Part shown: positions 25,846-39,300 of the stretch, piece after piece
How the letters are laid out: each line of letters opens with the position of its first letter
How positions within the stretch are numbered: the first letter of the stretch is position 1
From: Thunnus maccoyii
Taxonomy: Eukaryota > Chordata > Actinopteri > Scombriformes > Scombridae
Direction: 5' to 3'
DNA: 64,000 nt
Assembly: GCF_910596095.1 (NCBI RefSeq)
Contig: NC_056545.1
Coordinates: forward strand, 25,505,067-25,569,066
The notes under the pieces: model-generated
Databases searched by the model: none
Told to the model about the DNA's origin: nothing
What the model saw: only the letters and a program-made list of their open reading frames with translations
Program-made: the position numbers and the translations under genes

Positions 25846-26984
25846 TGCTATTGTACAACTGTGGAAGCCTATAATGCGTGCAAATGAAATGAAATATGAA
25901 ACCTTCATGCACCATTCAGGCAAAAAAAAAAAAAAACTTTACATGCCCACCCACATGATTCGTGTACAATTGAACAGTATAAACTTTAAATCCCAGGACT
26001 CAGTAAAAGCATGATATTCAAAGCAATATGTGCCTTGTCAAATTTGTGCATTTACAGTATACCTGCACAATCACAATCTTTGACATTCTTCACCAAACTA
26101 AGATTTGCTGGCCTGTATTCATACAGAAAAGGCGTGGCACATCTTGCAGAGGTGGCCCTTCATCAGCACTATAATCAAATACTGTAGAGGACCTGCATGA
26201 GAGAACTCTTAAGCCATTTGAGAATGCTACTAATTACACCTTACCAGGCCTCTACATGCATGGTAAGCAAGATGAGAAAGTCTGGGGTGGGGTGGCAGAT
26301 CCACAGAAATCATGATATTGTATTTTCATCACGTTGATAACCTATTTTCTTCATACAGTTTAGTTTTTCCATCTATTTCATATCAGTGCCCTCACAATGT
26401 TGTCATGTTTTCCATGTGTCTGACAGATGGATGTATGAGTGCTGCTGTAGCACAATAAAAGGACAAGACATGCTCCAGGGCAGGAACTGACTGGGACTGT
26501 AGCCCTGAAACACAACCCATATTGACCCAAGATAACCAGCATGTGGATATCCTGCACTACAGCCTCTGGCGAGGTTGTCACAATACCTTAAAGCTGCATT
26601 CATAAACATTCCTGTGCTGATGCAATGGAAATAACTTCAAAACCTGCTTCACTGTACAGGGCTGCCTGTGCACCTTTTGGGGCCATGGAGGATACCTCCC
26701 CACAAGATTACAAAAGTAAGCCATAGACAGTATCCAAACTTCTTAATTCAACATCTTCTCTTCATTAACAAGTTTACCATTTTGCTGGAATATTGCATGA
26801 AGGTTTTACAGTTACTGGAGTGGTGCATGAACTGGGATTCAACCCCAGTCGAGCAGGACTCTTCTGTGCTCACTCTATCCAGCAGGTGGCCTACAAACAC
26901 AAATCACTAAAGTGTCATTATGATGATCATATAACAAATGAAACACTAAACTAAAACAGCTGCATTTCACACTCAAAGGCAAAT

Positions 26985-28045
26985 ATTGTTCTTTTTACAC
27001 CACTACATTTATTTCACAGCTATAGTTATTAATTACTTTTCAGATCAATATTTTACACATAAAACACTTGTTATGTACCCATTGTTATACATAAATTAGA
27101 CTATTCAACATTATAAGGTGTTAAAATTAGCTCTACCTTGACAGCATAAAAATGCTGCTTACATGTACACATTACTAAATCTATTTTAATATTCAAATAT
27201 TATATAAAGCACATGTAGGATAAATATAACACTAAATAGAGTCATTTTTCATGATGAGTACTTTAACTTTTGATACTTTAAGTATATTTTGCTGCCCATA
27301 CCTGTATACTTTTACTTGGAGGACAGGTTTGCGTTTTTTCAAGTCTGTCTTAAAACAACAGTCAGGTACCTAAATGAACATTAAAATATGTTTTTCTTGC
27401 TGTAATTATTCCTCCTGTTCATACTGACCATTAGAAGATGCCTTCATAATGTACTTACAATGTAAGTTATGGGGGCTAAAATCCACAATATGAAGCTTCA
27501 GTCATCCATATTAATCAAATCAACTAGATATCTTTCAACGTTCGTCTTTTTAGTGCCAAAGTCCCTCTTTTTGTTACTATACTTCCACCACAGCTCAATA
27601 GGGAAACACTGTCTGAGGAAACACAAAGAGGGAATTTGATGCTAAAAAGACTGTAAATGTGTCAGATATCCACTTGATATGACTAACTCAGACTGCTGAA
27701 GCCTCATAGAAGCTTCACATCAACTTTTAAATGCATTTTAGCACAAAATGATTGTGTGGACACACTGTGGATTTTGGCCTCCATCACTTACATTGAAAGC
27801 ACATTTGAAGGGGATCTTTTAATAGCCAGTATGAACAAGAGGAATGAAAACAGCGAGGAAAACCTCTTTCACTGTTCATATGGACACCTGACTGTTGTTT
27901 TAAGACAGACTTGAAAAATTGTGAACCTGTCCTTTTAGTAAGATTTTGAATGCAGGACTTTTATTGAGTATTTTTTCATAGTGGTATTGCTACTTTTGCT
28001 TCTATCAGAAAATGATAAGAATACTGACTCTTCTTCAGATTTCCA
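26985..28045. repeat. Host interspersed repeat interrupted by a foldback element
   Basis: The left half (ccactacatttatttcacag, then gatactttaagtatattttg and gtatacttttactt) and the right half (gtaagattttgaatgcagga, then cttttattgagtatttttt) resemble two parts of one common fish repeat as I remember its consensus. They are separated here by the 27321-27932 hairpin. The borders of this older repeat are approximate. Confidence 0.5.
27321..27932. mobile_element. Foldback element: about 600-bp imperfect palindrome
   Basis: The left arm starts ggacaggtttgcgttttttc, then aagtctgtcttaaaacaaca. The right arm, reverse-complemented, starts ggacaggttcacaatttttc, then the same aagtctgtcttaaaacaaca. Correspondence continues inward through matching blocks (tgttcatactg, caatgtaagt, aaaatccaca, aagcttc, tctttttag) to a loop of about 40 nt near 27575-27615. 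The arms are about 280 nt with small indels. There is no ORF. It is a non-autonomous hairpin element, and it would form a very long stem if transcribed. Confidence 0.85.
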
Positions 28046-29550
28046 CCCTGCACAGTTGTTCAAGACTTCACAGTCTGATGCTTTAACTTTTCATCCTCTG
28101 CCTCTCCATACTCTTACTGCTTACTTGTTTACTTTCTACATACTTTCTTGCTGCTCTCTGTTCCTCTTTCCAGCAGGGTTGGCTCTGGCACCTGTGATGT
28201 TCACTGATTTAGTACACTCTGCTGCAGCCTTTTCCTTTCTTGGTTGTAGACCCAGTAAATCTCCTTGCCTACCTCATCACAAATATCTCAGTGTCTATAT
28301 ATATATGTGTACACTGTTGTCAGCAGAACATAATGTCTAATATCCAATCACTCATTTCCTGATTGAAAACTGTCTGCAAACATTAATGTTGTGAGTTGTT
28401 TTCATATTGTGAGATATTCATTTTGAGGGCATTCACATAATAATGTTAATTTCTCCATTTGCTAAACATTGTAAATGTTTTCTCTAACATGTCAAGATAA
28501 TAATAACACTGTATAGACCTATTGATCTCCCATGACTGATATGGGATAATAAAGGAAAATTAATAAATATCCAACTGAGTCAAACACAAGTGCAAAGTGC
28601 ATAAAGCAAACTGACCAAACAAACCTTTAGAAAGATGCTCTGTCAGAGCACTGCATAGTATAGTAATATCATATCACTACAGAAATGTGGTGGTTTGACT
28701 GTGCTGACCCCACATAGAATCTGTCAGCAGGATTGCACAAATGCATTTTCAGCACGTGTTGCAAAGAACAAATTGTGTAATTTTACAGACACTCATTTCA
28801 TGTGTGACACACTGCACATGTGTAACAAACTAGTCATAAAAGACTTGAGAAGAAACATAGTGTCTCTCTCTGCTTCTCCCTTTACTGCAGGACTTTGAAT
28901 TTGCTGTTGATGTAAAGATCTTGTTGTTACTGAAGCTGAAATGTTAGAAGTATATGAGAGTATTCAAAATAGTGATTTATGATAAAAAATGATTTAAGTT
29001 TAACCCCTGTCTTTTTTCCTTTGCTTGAGCTTCTTAATCCTACAGATAATAATTGTTGACCTTGTCAACAATGTTGCCAGAATTTCAATAAATTAAAATG
29101 AGGCAGAAAAATAAAGTGTGCAGAGACTTCTGGTGATGCGCACTTGAAATAAACTGACACTGAAGTTGAAGTTGAAGTTGATGTGCTGTCAATGCATTTA
29201 GAAAAAGGTTACAATGATGTAAGAAGGGAAGACTTTTCACATCCAACTTGGAGAGTTAGATTTAGTTTTAATTGTGTATTGTGAAGTACTGTACATTGTT
29301 TAAAAGCAAACATGTTAACATTGGTGTGCCAAATGGTTACAAAGAATCATGTTAAACAATCAGATTTTACAAATAAAATCTTCAAATTTCTGATTAACCT
29401 CTAAGGAATTGTATACTGTATGTTATTCAAAACAACAAATCTGATGATTTTTATCACACTTTGACACAAACTTTTCCCTCTTTGAGAACCACGGAGCCAC
29501 TGCTGCCACATGCTGGACAACATGGACAATGCTGCTAAGCTAATCATTAA

Positions 29551-29607
29551 GGATAATAAAAGAAGGTTATATCACCCAGAGTCACTTAAGTCACAGCCAG
29601 CTTTTCC
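29551..29607 (+). promoter_or_regulatory. Possible core promoter and 5' UTR of the SLC6 gene
   Basis: An A/T-rich box, ggataataaaagaagg, begins at 29551, about 55 nt before the first in-frame ATG. If it acts as a TATA element the 5' UTR would be short. A splice from an upstream non-coding exon is equally possible. The 1.5 kb to the left shows no coding signal. Confidence 0.25.
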
Positions 29608-32600
29608 ATGGAGTTTGGGCCCAGACGAGCCACAGAGAAGACAGGAGGAGCAGACATGGATGAGCAACCCAGCAGACCAACATGGAGCAGGCAGATAGAG
29701 TTTACTCTGGCTGGCATCGGCTGCGCTGTGGGCTTGGGCAACGTTTGGAGGTTCCCTTATCTCTGCTACAGGAGTGGAGGAGGTGAGAAACCAAGCTGAC
29801 ATTTCATCCTCAAATAATATTATGAAACCAGACTGCCCTCGGTACTTACTATATGATACAGTACACTCAGGTCTCTAGACTGGGTTCAAAGTTTGTTTGT
29901 TGTTAGTCGGCATGACTTCAGGCACTCTGCTCTGTAGTGATACTCATTGTGTTGACAAATTATTCTCCTAGAAATGTGTGTATTACATGTAAGTCTATAC
30001 TGTACTCAGAAATCCTGCATGCACAGTAAGAAAAACATACAATTTTATGGAGGGATACCTCACCTGACAATTACAACAGATTACCCGAGACGCAAGATAT
30101 AGATAACAGATGCGAGGACTTGGTGCCTTTCACAGAAGTTAAACATTAGAGAACAACATAAAACTTGCATAGTTGCAACTTTCTTTGCCAGCAAAATGTG
30201 TGTGACAGTTGACTCACCATCATTTTCTGCCAGGTGCCTTCCTGGTGCCATACTTGCTTATGCTGGTGGTGTTGGGGATCCCTCTGCTCTACATGGAGCT
30301 AACTGTGGGACAGTACATGAGGAGAGGGCCTGTCCGTGCTCTGGCTAATGTCTGTCCACTGTTAAAAGGTACTATGTAGCCTGACTGAAATTTTCAAGTC
30401 ACCAAAAGGTGTCCAAGCTGATAAATGGACATTTTTCTGAAAGCAAAAAAAGTGACATTATTTTTTTTGTCCCTTAGGAGTGGGCATTGCATCTGTTGCC
30501 ATCTCCTTCATCATGTGCACCTATTACAATGTCGTCATCACCTGGGCCCTCTATTATCTCTTTAGCTCCTTCCAGGCACCGCTACCCTGGCAGAGTTGTA
30601 ACAACACCTGGAACACACCTAACTGTACTAATCACGCCACCAACAGCAGCTACACCTCCACAGCCAGCCAGGAGTTCTTCAAGTACATATCACTCTGTGG
30701 GAGAAACCAGCGCTGGGTCTCAGCGTTACAAAACCAGACTAGATAATGATTAGATTACAGCAGAATTACAAAATCCCTGCATTTTGACAAGAGGCTCTGC
30801 TGCTTACACAACTCAACGTCTGGAAATTATATCACAGCTGAAACTGATTATTTTAATTTACAGCTTAATTAAATTGAAACTCCATTTTATCATATGAGTC
30901 GCGTTAGGGATATCAGTCAAAGTGATAAGTGATTGACAAACAGATAAAATATCTTACAGACGTATAAAAAGTGTTTACTCAGTTTTAATTTCACTTAATC
31001 ATCAGTCTAATCTAAAATGCTTGTATCTATAAACACATATCGCTTTCTTCTGTGTGCAGCAGTTTCAGAATCCTCAAAGGTCAAACAGGTGTTGATTTCT
31101 CATGAGGACATGCTTTATGTCCAAACGTTAGTTGCTGCACCTCATTAAAAGGTCTTACTATAAATGTGTGCTCCAGATGTCATCTCTCCAGATGCTGATC
31201 CTTGGTTTTGATGTGGATAGACTGAGGAAGTACCGGGATTAGCTTTTCAATGTGCATTGATGCCACTCTGAAGATTTTTGTAAAGAACTGACATTTTTCA
31301 TTGTGGATAGTGACAGTGGAGTGAAACCTCATGTTTTCAGATAGGTTTACTCATTAACTTGTTTAACTGCAGTTAGTGCATAACTGTGTGGAAAGTACGT
31401 ATGGCTTACTTAAAGCAATGTAAGTTACATGGAAGGTGTTAGCCAAGCCACCGTTGTTAGTGTTAGTGTAGAGTTATGTTAATAAAAAGCCCAAAATGGA
31501 ACCCTGTGGGACACCGCCATGAGTCCATCTGATTACTGACTATTTAGTATAACAGGGAAGACATCTGGAACCATCTGTCTGTTAAAGGCTATAGTTTGAG
31601 GGCATATTGTCAACATTAAATGTAGAATACAATTGTCTTAGAGAATGCTAATTCACGACTTTCATTTCTTTTTCTTTTCAATTTTTTTTGGCTTCTTTGA
31701 AGATATAAGATGCTGGAGCAGACTGCAGGAGTGGAGGAGGCAGGAGTGATACGGTGGGAGCTTTTCCTCATTCTCCTGCTGGCCTGGATCCTCATTTACC
31801 TTTGCATCTTTAAGGGTGTGAAATCGACAGGCAAGGTGAGCAGGAAAAAGAGAAAGAGACTGACACAGAAACAAAGAGAAAGACAGGTGGGCAGACAATG
31901 CAATATGTTGTCTGTTTCTGTGTGCAGGTGGTGTACTTCACGGCTCTGTTCCCGTATGTTATCCTCATTGCTCTGCTGATCAATAACGCTCAGCTTCCTG
32001 GAGCAATAGATGGGATAACTTTCTTCATAGTGCCGGAGTGGGACAAGCTGCTCTCAGTGGAGGTAAGAAAGAAGAAAGATGAGGAAGTGGAAATATCTAC
32101 TGGTTCAGTCTGACCTGCCTGGCACAGTAGAGCAGAGAAAAGATGTATACTAGTGTTAGCATTGCAGGGATACTGATAATTGGTTCTGGCAGTGATCTGT
32201 TGGATGTGTTGCAGGTGTGGGTGAATGCTGCAGCTCAGATTTTTAACTCCATCGGGATTGGTTTCGGCTCCCTCATGGCCATGTCCAGCTACAACTCCTT
32301 CAACAACAACGTTCTGAAGTAAAAAGCCTGAAATCCTTATCCTCAGCAGTGGCAATAATGATCTCTGGGCAGTAAGAAAAGTGATTTAAAGGTGTCTTCT
32401 CTCCTCACAGGGACACACTGACTATATCCATCATCAACTCTGTCACTAGTATCCTGGCAGGCTTTGTTATTTTCTCTGGTTTTGGATACATGTCTCACTT
32501 GCAGGGCATTCCTGTCAGCAACCTGGCTGTGGATGGTAAGAACAATCTCAGCTCATATCTGCTGCTGCAGGGGGATTAGTTTTACTTCAGATTATTTTGA

Positions 32601-34504
32601 TTTAATTTTCTCTAAGTGGCAACTCTTCTCTAATAATTTCTCCAATCATTGTAATATTTTTTTTCTTTTTGACTAAAAGGATATTTTGCCTGCCTGAGAG
32701 TTTGTATGATTTTAATCTTCATTATCAGTGCCCTTGTAATGCCATGCTCCTGTTCTTGTTACATTTTAATAATGTGCTCTGATAATTCTGACTATGGGAA
32801 AGTGAAACCAAGCTACAACACATCAATGTGCTGTATACAGGCCTGAGACATGTGTCATGCTGCAAATTAAAGCTCTGTTGATACAACAAAGGAGAAACTC
32901 AATTTAAAAAGGTCAACTCACATGAAAGTGAGCTCTGATGCGGAAACAATTTTGACTGATTAAAGATGCACCTGGCCAATTTTCATCTCAAAAAAAAAAA
33001 ATCAGCTGTTTCTTGCAATTTTCATGATAGTTTTGACTCTTTGTGATGGCCATGATTTACTTTTTCAGTCAGTCAGCAATGCTACACAGACATTTTGTGT
33101 TTGTGTATCCAGGTCCAGGACTGGTTTATGTTGTTTACCCACAAGCCTTTGCCAACATGCCAGTGTCTCAGCTCTGGGCTGTGATGTTCTTCTTCATGCT
33201 TCTTTGCCTCGGACTGGACAGTGAGGTAGTTTACTGAGAAACTGGGAAAGCGACATTACAATTCTATAGTGATAATGATTATTTTCACTAATCCTACACA
33301 GTTATGATTGATGTATTCTGTCTATTTTGCCAGTTTGCAATGGTTGAAGTGATGGTGACCAGTCTCATGGACGAATTCGATCAAAAGCTGATTAAATTCT
33401 TCAAGCGCAAGGAGCTGTTTGTTCTTGCAGTTTGTTGTGCAGCCAGCATTCTTGGGATTCCTTGTGTCATGCAGGTACAGGCTGCAATTTACTGGATGGA
33501 TCGTAATCAAATTATAACCAAACTGTAAAATCCTCAGTCTCACTTACATGCTGTCTTAATGTGTCTCTGTCCAGGTGGGGATCTATGTTTTCCAGCTGAT
33601 GGACCATTACACAGCCATAGTGTCCATCATGTTTCTTGCGTTCTTTGAGGTTATAGCCATCTGTTGGAGTTATGGTGAGAGTAAAAGTCTCAGTTATATT
33701 CCTTTTCTCAGTGGCCAGATAATGTGATGATGCACTTGACTCCAAAAGTAGACAATTTTTCAGGCTCCATGTAATATGCAAATAAAATATGCATAGCTTT
33801 TTGTCTAAAGTACCTTTCCATGTGCAGGTGTGAATCGACTTTCAGACAACCTGGAAGAGATGACTGGAAAGAGAGCAAACATCTTCTTCAGGCTGTGTTG
33901 GTTAATAGTTGCACCTGTGCTGATCACTGTAAGTCAACAAGGCTTTTTTGCATCAACATGATTTAAAGATTTCTTTCCCCTAAAACAAAACTGAAATCCC
34001 TCTAAATGCATAACGACTAAACTTAAGTTGTTTCTTCTTGCGGCAGGTCATCCTCATTTTCTCCATCATCCAGTTCAAACCAGCTCGCTATGGAGACTAT
34101 GTCTTCCCTCCCTGGGCTCAGGGGGTCGGCTGGGTCATAGCCATGGCCTCCATCATCTGGATTCCTTTGGGTGCCATTCACACATTGTGGGTGTTACCTG
34201 GTTCATTCATGCAGGTGACGTACATTTACTATTTACTTTTTTCCCTCCCAGGATATTACAGGTGATATCCATGTGCATTAGCTGCCATGTCATGCTCTTA
34301 TAAAATCAAGCATGTGTCATTATTATGGGTACATTTCTCCCACAGAAACTGAAACTGTCCATCGCACCATATGCCCTGAATGAGACGTCAAAAATGCCAT
34401 ATTATGAAGGAGGAGGGAACAGAGGAGGCAGATATCCAGTCATTGCCGTCATCAGCTCCACCGTCTCTCTACCTGACAAACCTCCTGTTCAGACAAACCT
34501 CTGA
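29608..34504 (+). CDS. SLC6 family Na+/Cl--coupled transporter, subtype uncertain
   Basis: Twelve-helix plasma-membrane symporter of the neurotransmitter/amino-acid transporter family. Exons: 29608-29782, 30234-30368, 30478-30682, 31703-31835, 31928-32062, 32215-32318, 32411-32535, 33113-33225, 33334-33474, 33575-33674, 33828-33928, 34047-34214, 34346-34504. All phases agree, giving 597 residues, or 581 from the second ATG at 29656, which has the better Kozak context. TM1 has [20 protein letters not shown]; the Gly at residue 42 replaces the Asp of monoamine carriers, which points to an amino-acid, GABA or osmolyte substrate. Chloride-site residues are kept: Tyr in MELTVGQY, Gln and Ser in QIFNSIG, Ser in NSVTS. 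Extracellular loop 2 has [13 protein letters not shown] and three N-glycosylation sequons. TM6 ([20 protein letters not shown]) and TM8 ([17 protein letters not shown]) are diverged from the GABA, glycine and creatine carriers I recall. Poly(A) signals follow at 35029 and 35110. Confidence 0.9.
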
Positions 34505-35135
34505 TACCTCTGTGCTTTGCACAGTTAGTGTTCATCAAACCACCAGCTGGAGCAGATTTTTAATAAGCACAAGTTAATCACAAATTATGGTTACCATTAA
34601 GTTGAAATCTTTCACAAACCTCTGGTGAGACAGATAAACAGAAATATACTAAAAAAAAAAAAAAAATTTACATGATTGTGAAAAGGTATTGCTGCATATC
34701 TGCCATGCAGATATTTTAAAATGGCCATTTTTGTGAGCCTGTTTGTTTAATTTGTGATATTTTGTTGAACTTCTGCTGCCCATTTTTAATACAATAAGAT
34801 GTTGTGAACAGTCAGTGTTTAGAATCTGTTATTGTTGTGTGCATCGTTAATGTCTGACCTACACTTCCTCTGTTGCAAGACAGAACACCAAAGAAGTGGA
34901 GCTCAACTTCACTGCCTTGACTTTGTTTTGCTAAGGGTGCCATCTCTTGGCCATGTCTGTCAATGCACTTATGTGTGTTAAATCTCAGATAAGGTACTGT
35001 ATTCAGATTTAGTACTGACATTTTACCTAATAAAATGACAAGGAAACACCACTATTTAACATTTGTAGATAACAGAGCTTAACTTTTATATTGAGCCATG
35101 TTCTTTAAAAATAAATAAACCACTGTTGTTGATTG
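34505..35135 (+). other. SLC6 gene 3' UTR
   Basis: Non-coding AT-rich sequence after the stop at 34502-34504. AATAAA hexamers lie at 35029-35034, 35110-35115 and 35114-35119, so the UTR is probably about 0.55-0.65 kb. It ends about 230 nt from the likely dhrs11 cleavage site on the opposite strand. Confidence 0.6.
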
Positions 35136-35349
35136 TGGCTGACTCATTTATTAGGGCATGGCTGATAAAAATTACATACGCTAATGGTTAACAAGAGGTG
35201 TACACAGGTCATTTCACCTTTTATGTCATGTCATGTCATGTAATAAAAACCCGTCACAAAGTCCAGTGTTTGAATCTTATTTCCGCAATGACAAACTGGG
35301 TGTAACAGTCTGTCTGGTTAATATAACACAAAACATAACTTCCCTCTGG

Positions 35350-36303
35350 GCAATAGCTTTTATTTATTCATTTAATGAGAGATTTCCACTGAAAGGTACA
35401 CATTTCTAGGGTACACATGTGCAAGGAGTTAGTTTCTTCCCCTACATGAGTTGCCAGTGTTTCCTTCTTATAACTCCTCGCAAATGAATGCAAAGTGCTG
35501 AACTGAAATTACACAGCCTAAGAGGTGGATTGTCCAAACCCACGTGCTTAACAGAAAGGGTTTTATATACTTTTTGTGTTTTATACCTTTCCTGACTCCT
35601 TATGGGGTTGAAAAAGTGGATAGATCCAAACAAAGGTCACTGGATGTGTTTGTGAAAACGTACAATAAGTAAAGGTGGCGGGGTGGACTGACTGTTAGGT
35701 ACAGTGAGTACGACACAGTGTTGTCTATGGTTAACGTGTGTGAGTCTACATCTATCTATGATCAAAAGTTAAAATATTTATAAAAAATTAAAACAAAAAA
35801 AATTCTCATTCTTATAAACAGCGATTACTCTTTCCATTTAATTTCAAAAAGATATGTAATATGACCTACAAAGAAAAAAAAACAACAAACAAAAAAAAAC
35901 AAAAACATGTGCAATCAATGGCATACTCTTCCCTCTGAAGTGATGGTCGTACAGATGACCACAGAGCACAGCAGAAACTCCCTCCTTTGTTATTTGTTCC
36001 TACTGTAGTTTAGAGTCAGCTCAGTTCAGGACTGGGCTCAACATTTCACAAAAACCAGGTTGCTGCATTCAGTAGTATTTTAATAGTGGTTTACAAAGTC
36101 CACGCCCTTCATTTCCTCGCACAGCCTCCTTTAGGGCTCCTTGACCACATCCCTCCAGATCCAACACAGCTGTAGTTGATTTGTTTTATCCCCACCCCAC
36201 CCCCCCTCCCTAACCCCCCCTCCCTCTTTGCCCAGCAGAGGTCGCTAAGGAGTCACCGTGGCTGCCGTCTGTCTGCTCCTCCTGCAGCTTCCCTGATTCA
36301 CTG
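35350..36303 (-). other. dhrs11: dhrs11 3' UTR
   Basis: About 0.95 kb between the dhrs11 stop and overlapping minus-strand AATAAA signals at 35359-35368. No other open frame is credible here. The gene converges with the SLC6 gene. Confidence 0.55.
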
Positions 36304-39300
36304 CTATGACACCTGCTCTACTGGCCTCATCTGCACATCTCCAATCTGATGGCAGAAATGAGTTGAGGTCAATACAGAAACCAACCGGCATTCAATGCAA
36401 TGCAACTGATAGTTTAGAAGCAAGAGAGAGAAGGAATCAAAGAGAGACATACCTGGACATGAGGAGGGGCACTGAGGACAAATGTGACTGCACTGGCTAT
36501 GTCTTCTGCTTTCAAACACTGGATGATGGAGAAAACCGTTATTATTAATGCTACAGTACTTCATTTAGTAAAATACATCTGTTGATGTGCACTCTTACTT
36601 TCATACTCTCGTACACTGCAGCTGCTTTCTCTGGATCACTGTTATGGTGCCGGAAGGCAAACTCCGTCTCCACTATTCCAGGTGATATACACTGCAGAGG
36701 AGGGAAAATGCATTAGATTTTTATTGCTTACATGCATAGACAAAAACCCCCCAAAACAAAACAGTTTCCCACACTCATTTTAAAGTAAGGACATACTGTA
36801 AATAAAGTCAGTTATTCTATTTACTTATTCATGTGATTCAATTTTCTAGAAATAGCACAGGCCAAAGACAGACCTCCACAGTTTTGGTCAAAAAGGCCTG
36901 AGAGGGTGTCTTGAATACGATTATTTTTGAATGAAGTTTAGAGGAAAAAAACCCCACAAACCAAAACAAACCTTTTTTTGAGGTTTTTGTGACGCATAGA
37001 AGTGTCAGCACTATGGCCAAAGCTTGTTAATTGTTTTGCTTTATATTCAAAACAGAGCGGCACAGATGGATGACTCAAGCCTCTGCTCTTTTTTTTTTGT
37101 ATATTTACATCATAACGCTATGAATCACCACACATTCACTGTGCAAACATGCCTCAAACTGATATCATCTAGTCAGACTGCGACCGAGATTACATTAGAC
37201 CCATCTTGCACAGTGTGACATGAAATACATTTAGATTGTTGTTATTGCACAGTCTAAAGGTGCATTAAGGTGACAGTTCACTTACTGTGGCTCTGATGTG
37301 GGTGTTTGCTTCTCGTAGTTCTTGCCGGATTCCCTCAGTCAGAGCAGTCACAGCGTATTTAGTGGCACAGTAGAAATGCTCATCAGCACTCGGGACGACT
37401 CGGTGCCCACCCATACTAAACAGGTAGAAGAAGAGATAATGTAGATGTATAAGATAGTAAAACATTTTGTATCTCAACCTTGATTCAAGCCTAAATCAGC
37501 CCCATAAATTTACTGATTTACTTGTGTTCCTCTGAATGTCTCCATGTGCTCACTGATACAGCAAGATTTCTAACAAGTTTATTTCATAAGTACACAAGTT
37601 TATCATATACAGCGTCTCGATCGACTTAACAAGCCCACGCTTCCAGAAAAGTCAGTTCTTCACATTGTTCCAAGTCTAACAGATGCCAGGTGGGTCAGAT
37701 TAAAATCACCTTGAACAAATTGGCAAACTGAGTTATTTTCAGATAAATCTATATATTTGTTCTGAGACTTGTGGGCTGTTTTTATAGCTTACCTGTTAAT
37801 ATTAATGATGTGACCATCATCCACATTCCTCTCCTTCATTGATTTGTATGCCTCACGGGTGCAGATAGACAAGGCTAAGACATTCACCTGCGGGGGAGGC
37901 GAAGACAGCAACTTTATTTAACCATTTACCTGTCAGTCTGTGTATCTATTAGTTAATGTCTGTATCTACCAATCTATCTACTGTATCTATGAACTATATG
38001 CAAAGTATCAGAAAAGTAGACAAATTCATTCTGTGTGAGAAAAATGAAAATAAAAATGAATTACTAAAGTTGATATTATTTGCAGAACTTCATCTTGTTT
38101 TATTGCTAAATCACATTTAAGAGTGCCATGTGAAGAAAGTGTGATCAGTTCAGCTGACTTATGTTCTCTGGGTCACTGTGTTAGACCATCTGAACCTGCT
38201 GATCCTGTCCAGCTTGTGGACTCTAAGCTGCTCCTGCAGTGAAATTGATAGACTGCAGGTTAAAGCCAACGTGGTGGCAAGATAGGGGGAGGTGACCAAA
38301 CAAGGTCAGCGTGCAGATTAAACACAGGCTAAAAATACACTGCTGTACACATTCATGTGGGCTGCCATGACAACAGATGGACAAGCGTTACAAATGCTGG
38401 AGTCTGGAGACGGAGACTTTAGAGCAGGGGGTCTTCAATGGTCAAGAGCTCAATGAATCAGAATGTAAAGTCCCAACAAGAGAAATAGTGCTGGCTTTCA
38501 TTAGTGGGCCTCTGCTGTGCCAGGGCTTCTCCTCAGAGCCAATGAAGCAGCCTCTGTGAGGGGAGGGAATCAGCGTGTGTGTGTGTGAGTGTGTGTGTGT
38601 GTGTGTGCACGCACGGACATTTCTGCTTCAACTCGTAGTCTTTGCTGGCTTCCACTCACACTGGGCAACCATTTCAGCTCCTCCCAGTGCTTTTGTGTTT
38701 GATTAGAGGAGCCAGAAAAATAAATACAACGTAAACTTATAATAATTCTTACTGTCCCTGGGCGATATTGCTCTAAATGAATTCCATCTCTCTAGTTTGT
38801 TTCAGCTTAAGCATTTATATGTGCGTGCGAGATCCACCCACGTCGATCATGTTTCTCCAGCCCTCTGTCTTCCCGCTGAGTAAGGGCTCATTATGGGCCA
38901 ACCCAGCATTGTTGATGCATACGTCCACGCCCTTGTGCAGCGTCTTGATGGCTGAAAACATGGACAGGATCTCTTCCTCGTTGGATAGGTCACACTTGTA
39001 AGGGATCAATGTGCCACTGTAGCCTGCACTCTGACATTCCGCTGCCAGCTTCTGAAAAACACAAATCAAACCCGACGTACATCATTTTAGAGGATATTAA
39101 ACACAAATCCTTAAACACTGTTGGCCATAAAGTAATAATCAGGTCGGAAACATTGTTAAGAGCTAGAAATGATTAACCTGCAGTAACATAATTAAGTTAC
39201 AGTCCCATGATAAAACACTCTACCCGCTCAAGACACTGAGACAGCAGTGAGAACATGCAGCCATAAAAATCAACACCACATTAGTACATCATAACCTGTA

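Noticed and set aside
26820-26870. tRNA-like T-arm motif (gggattcaaccccagtcg)
   Set aside because: No matching acceptor, D or anticodon stems could be fitted around it; at best an old SINE trace.
31660-31900. Minus-strand open frame opposite the SLC6 exon
   Set aside because: Shadow of SLC6 exon 31703-31835.
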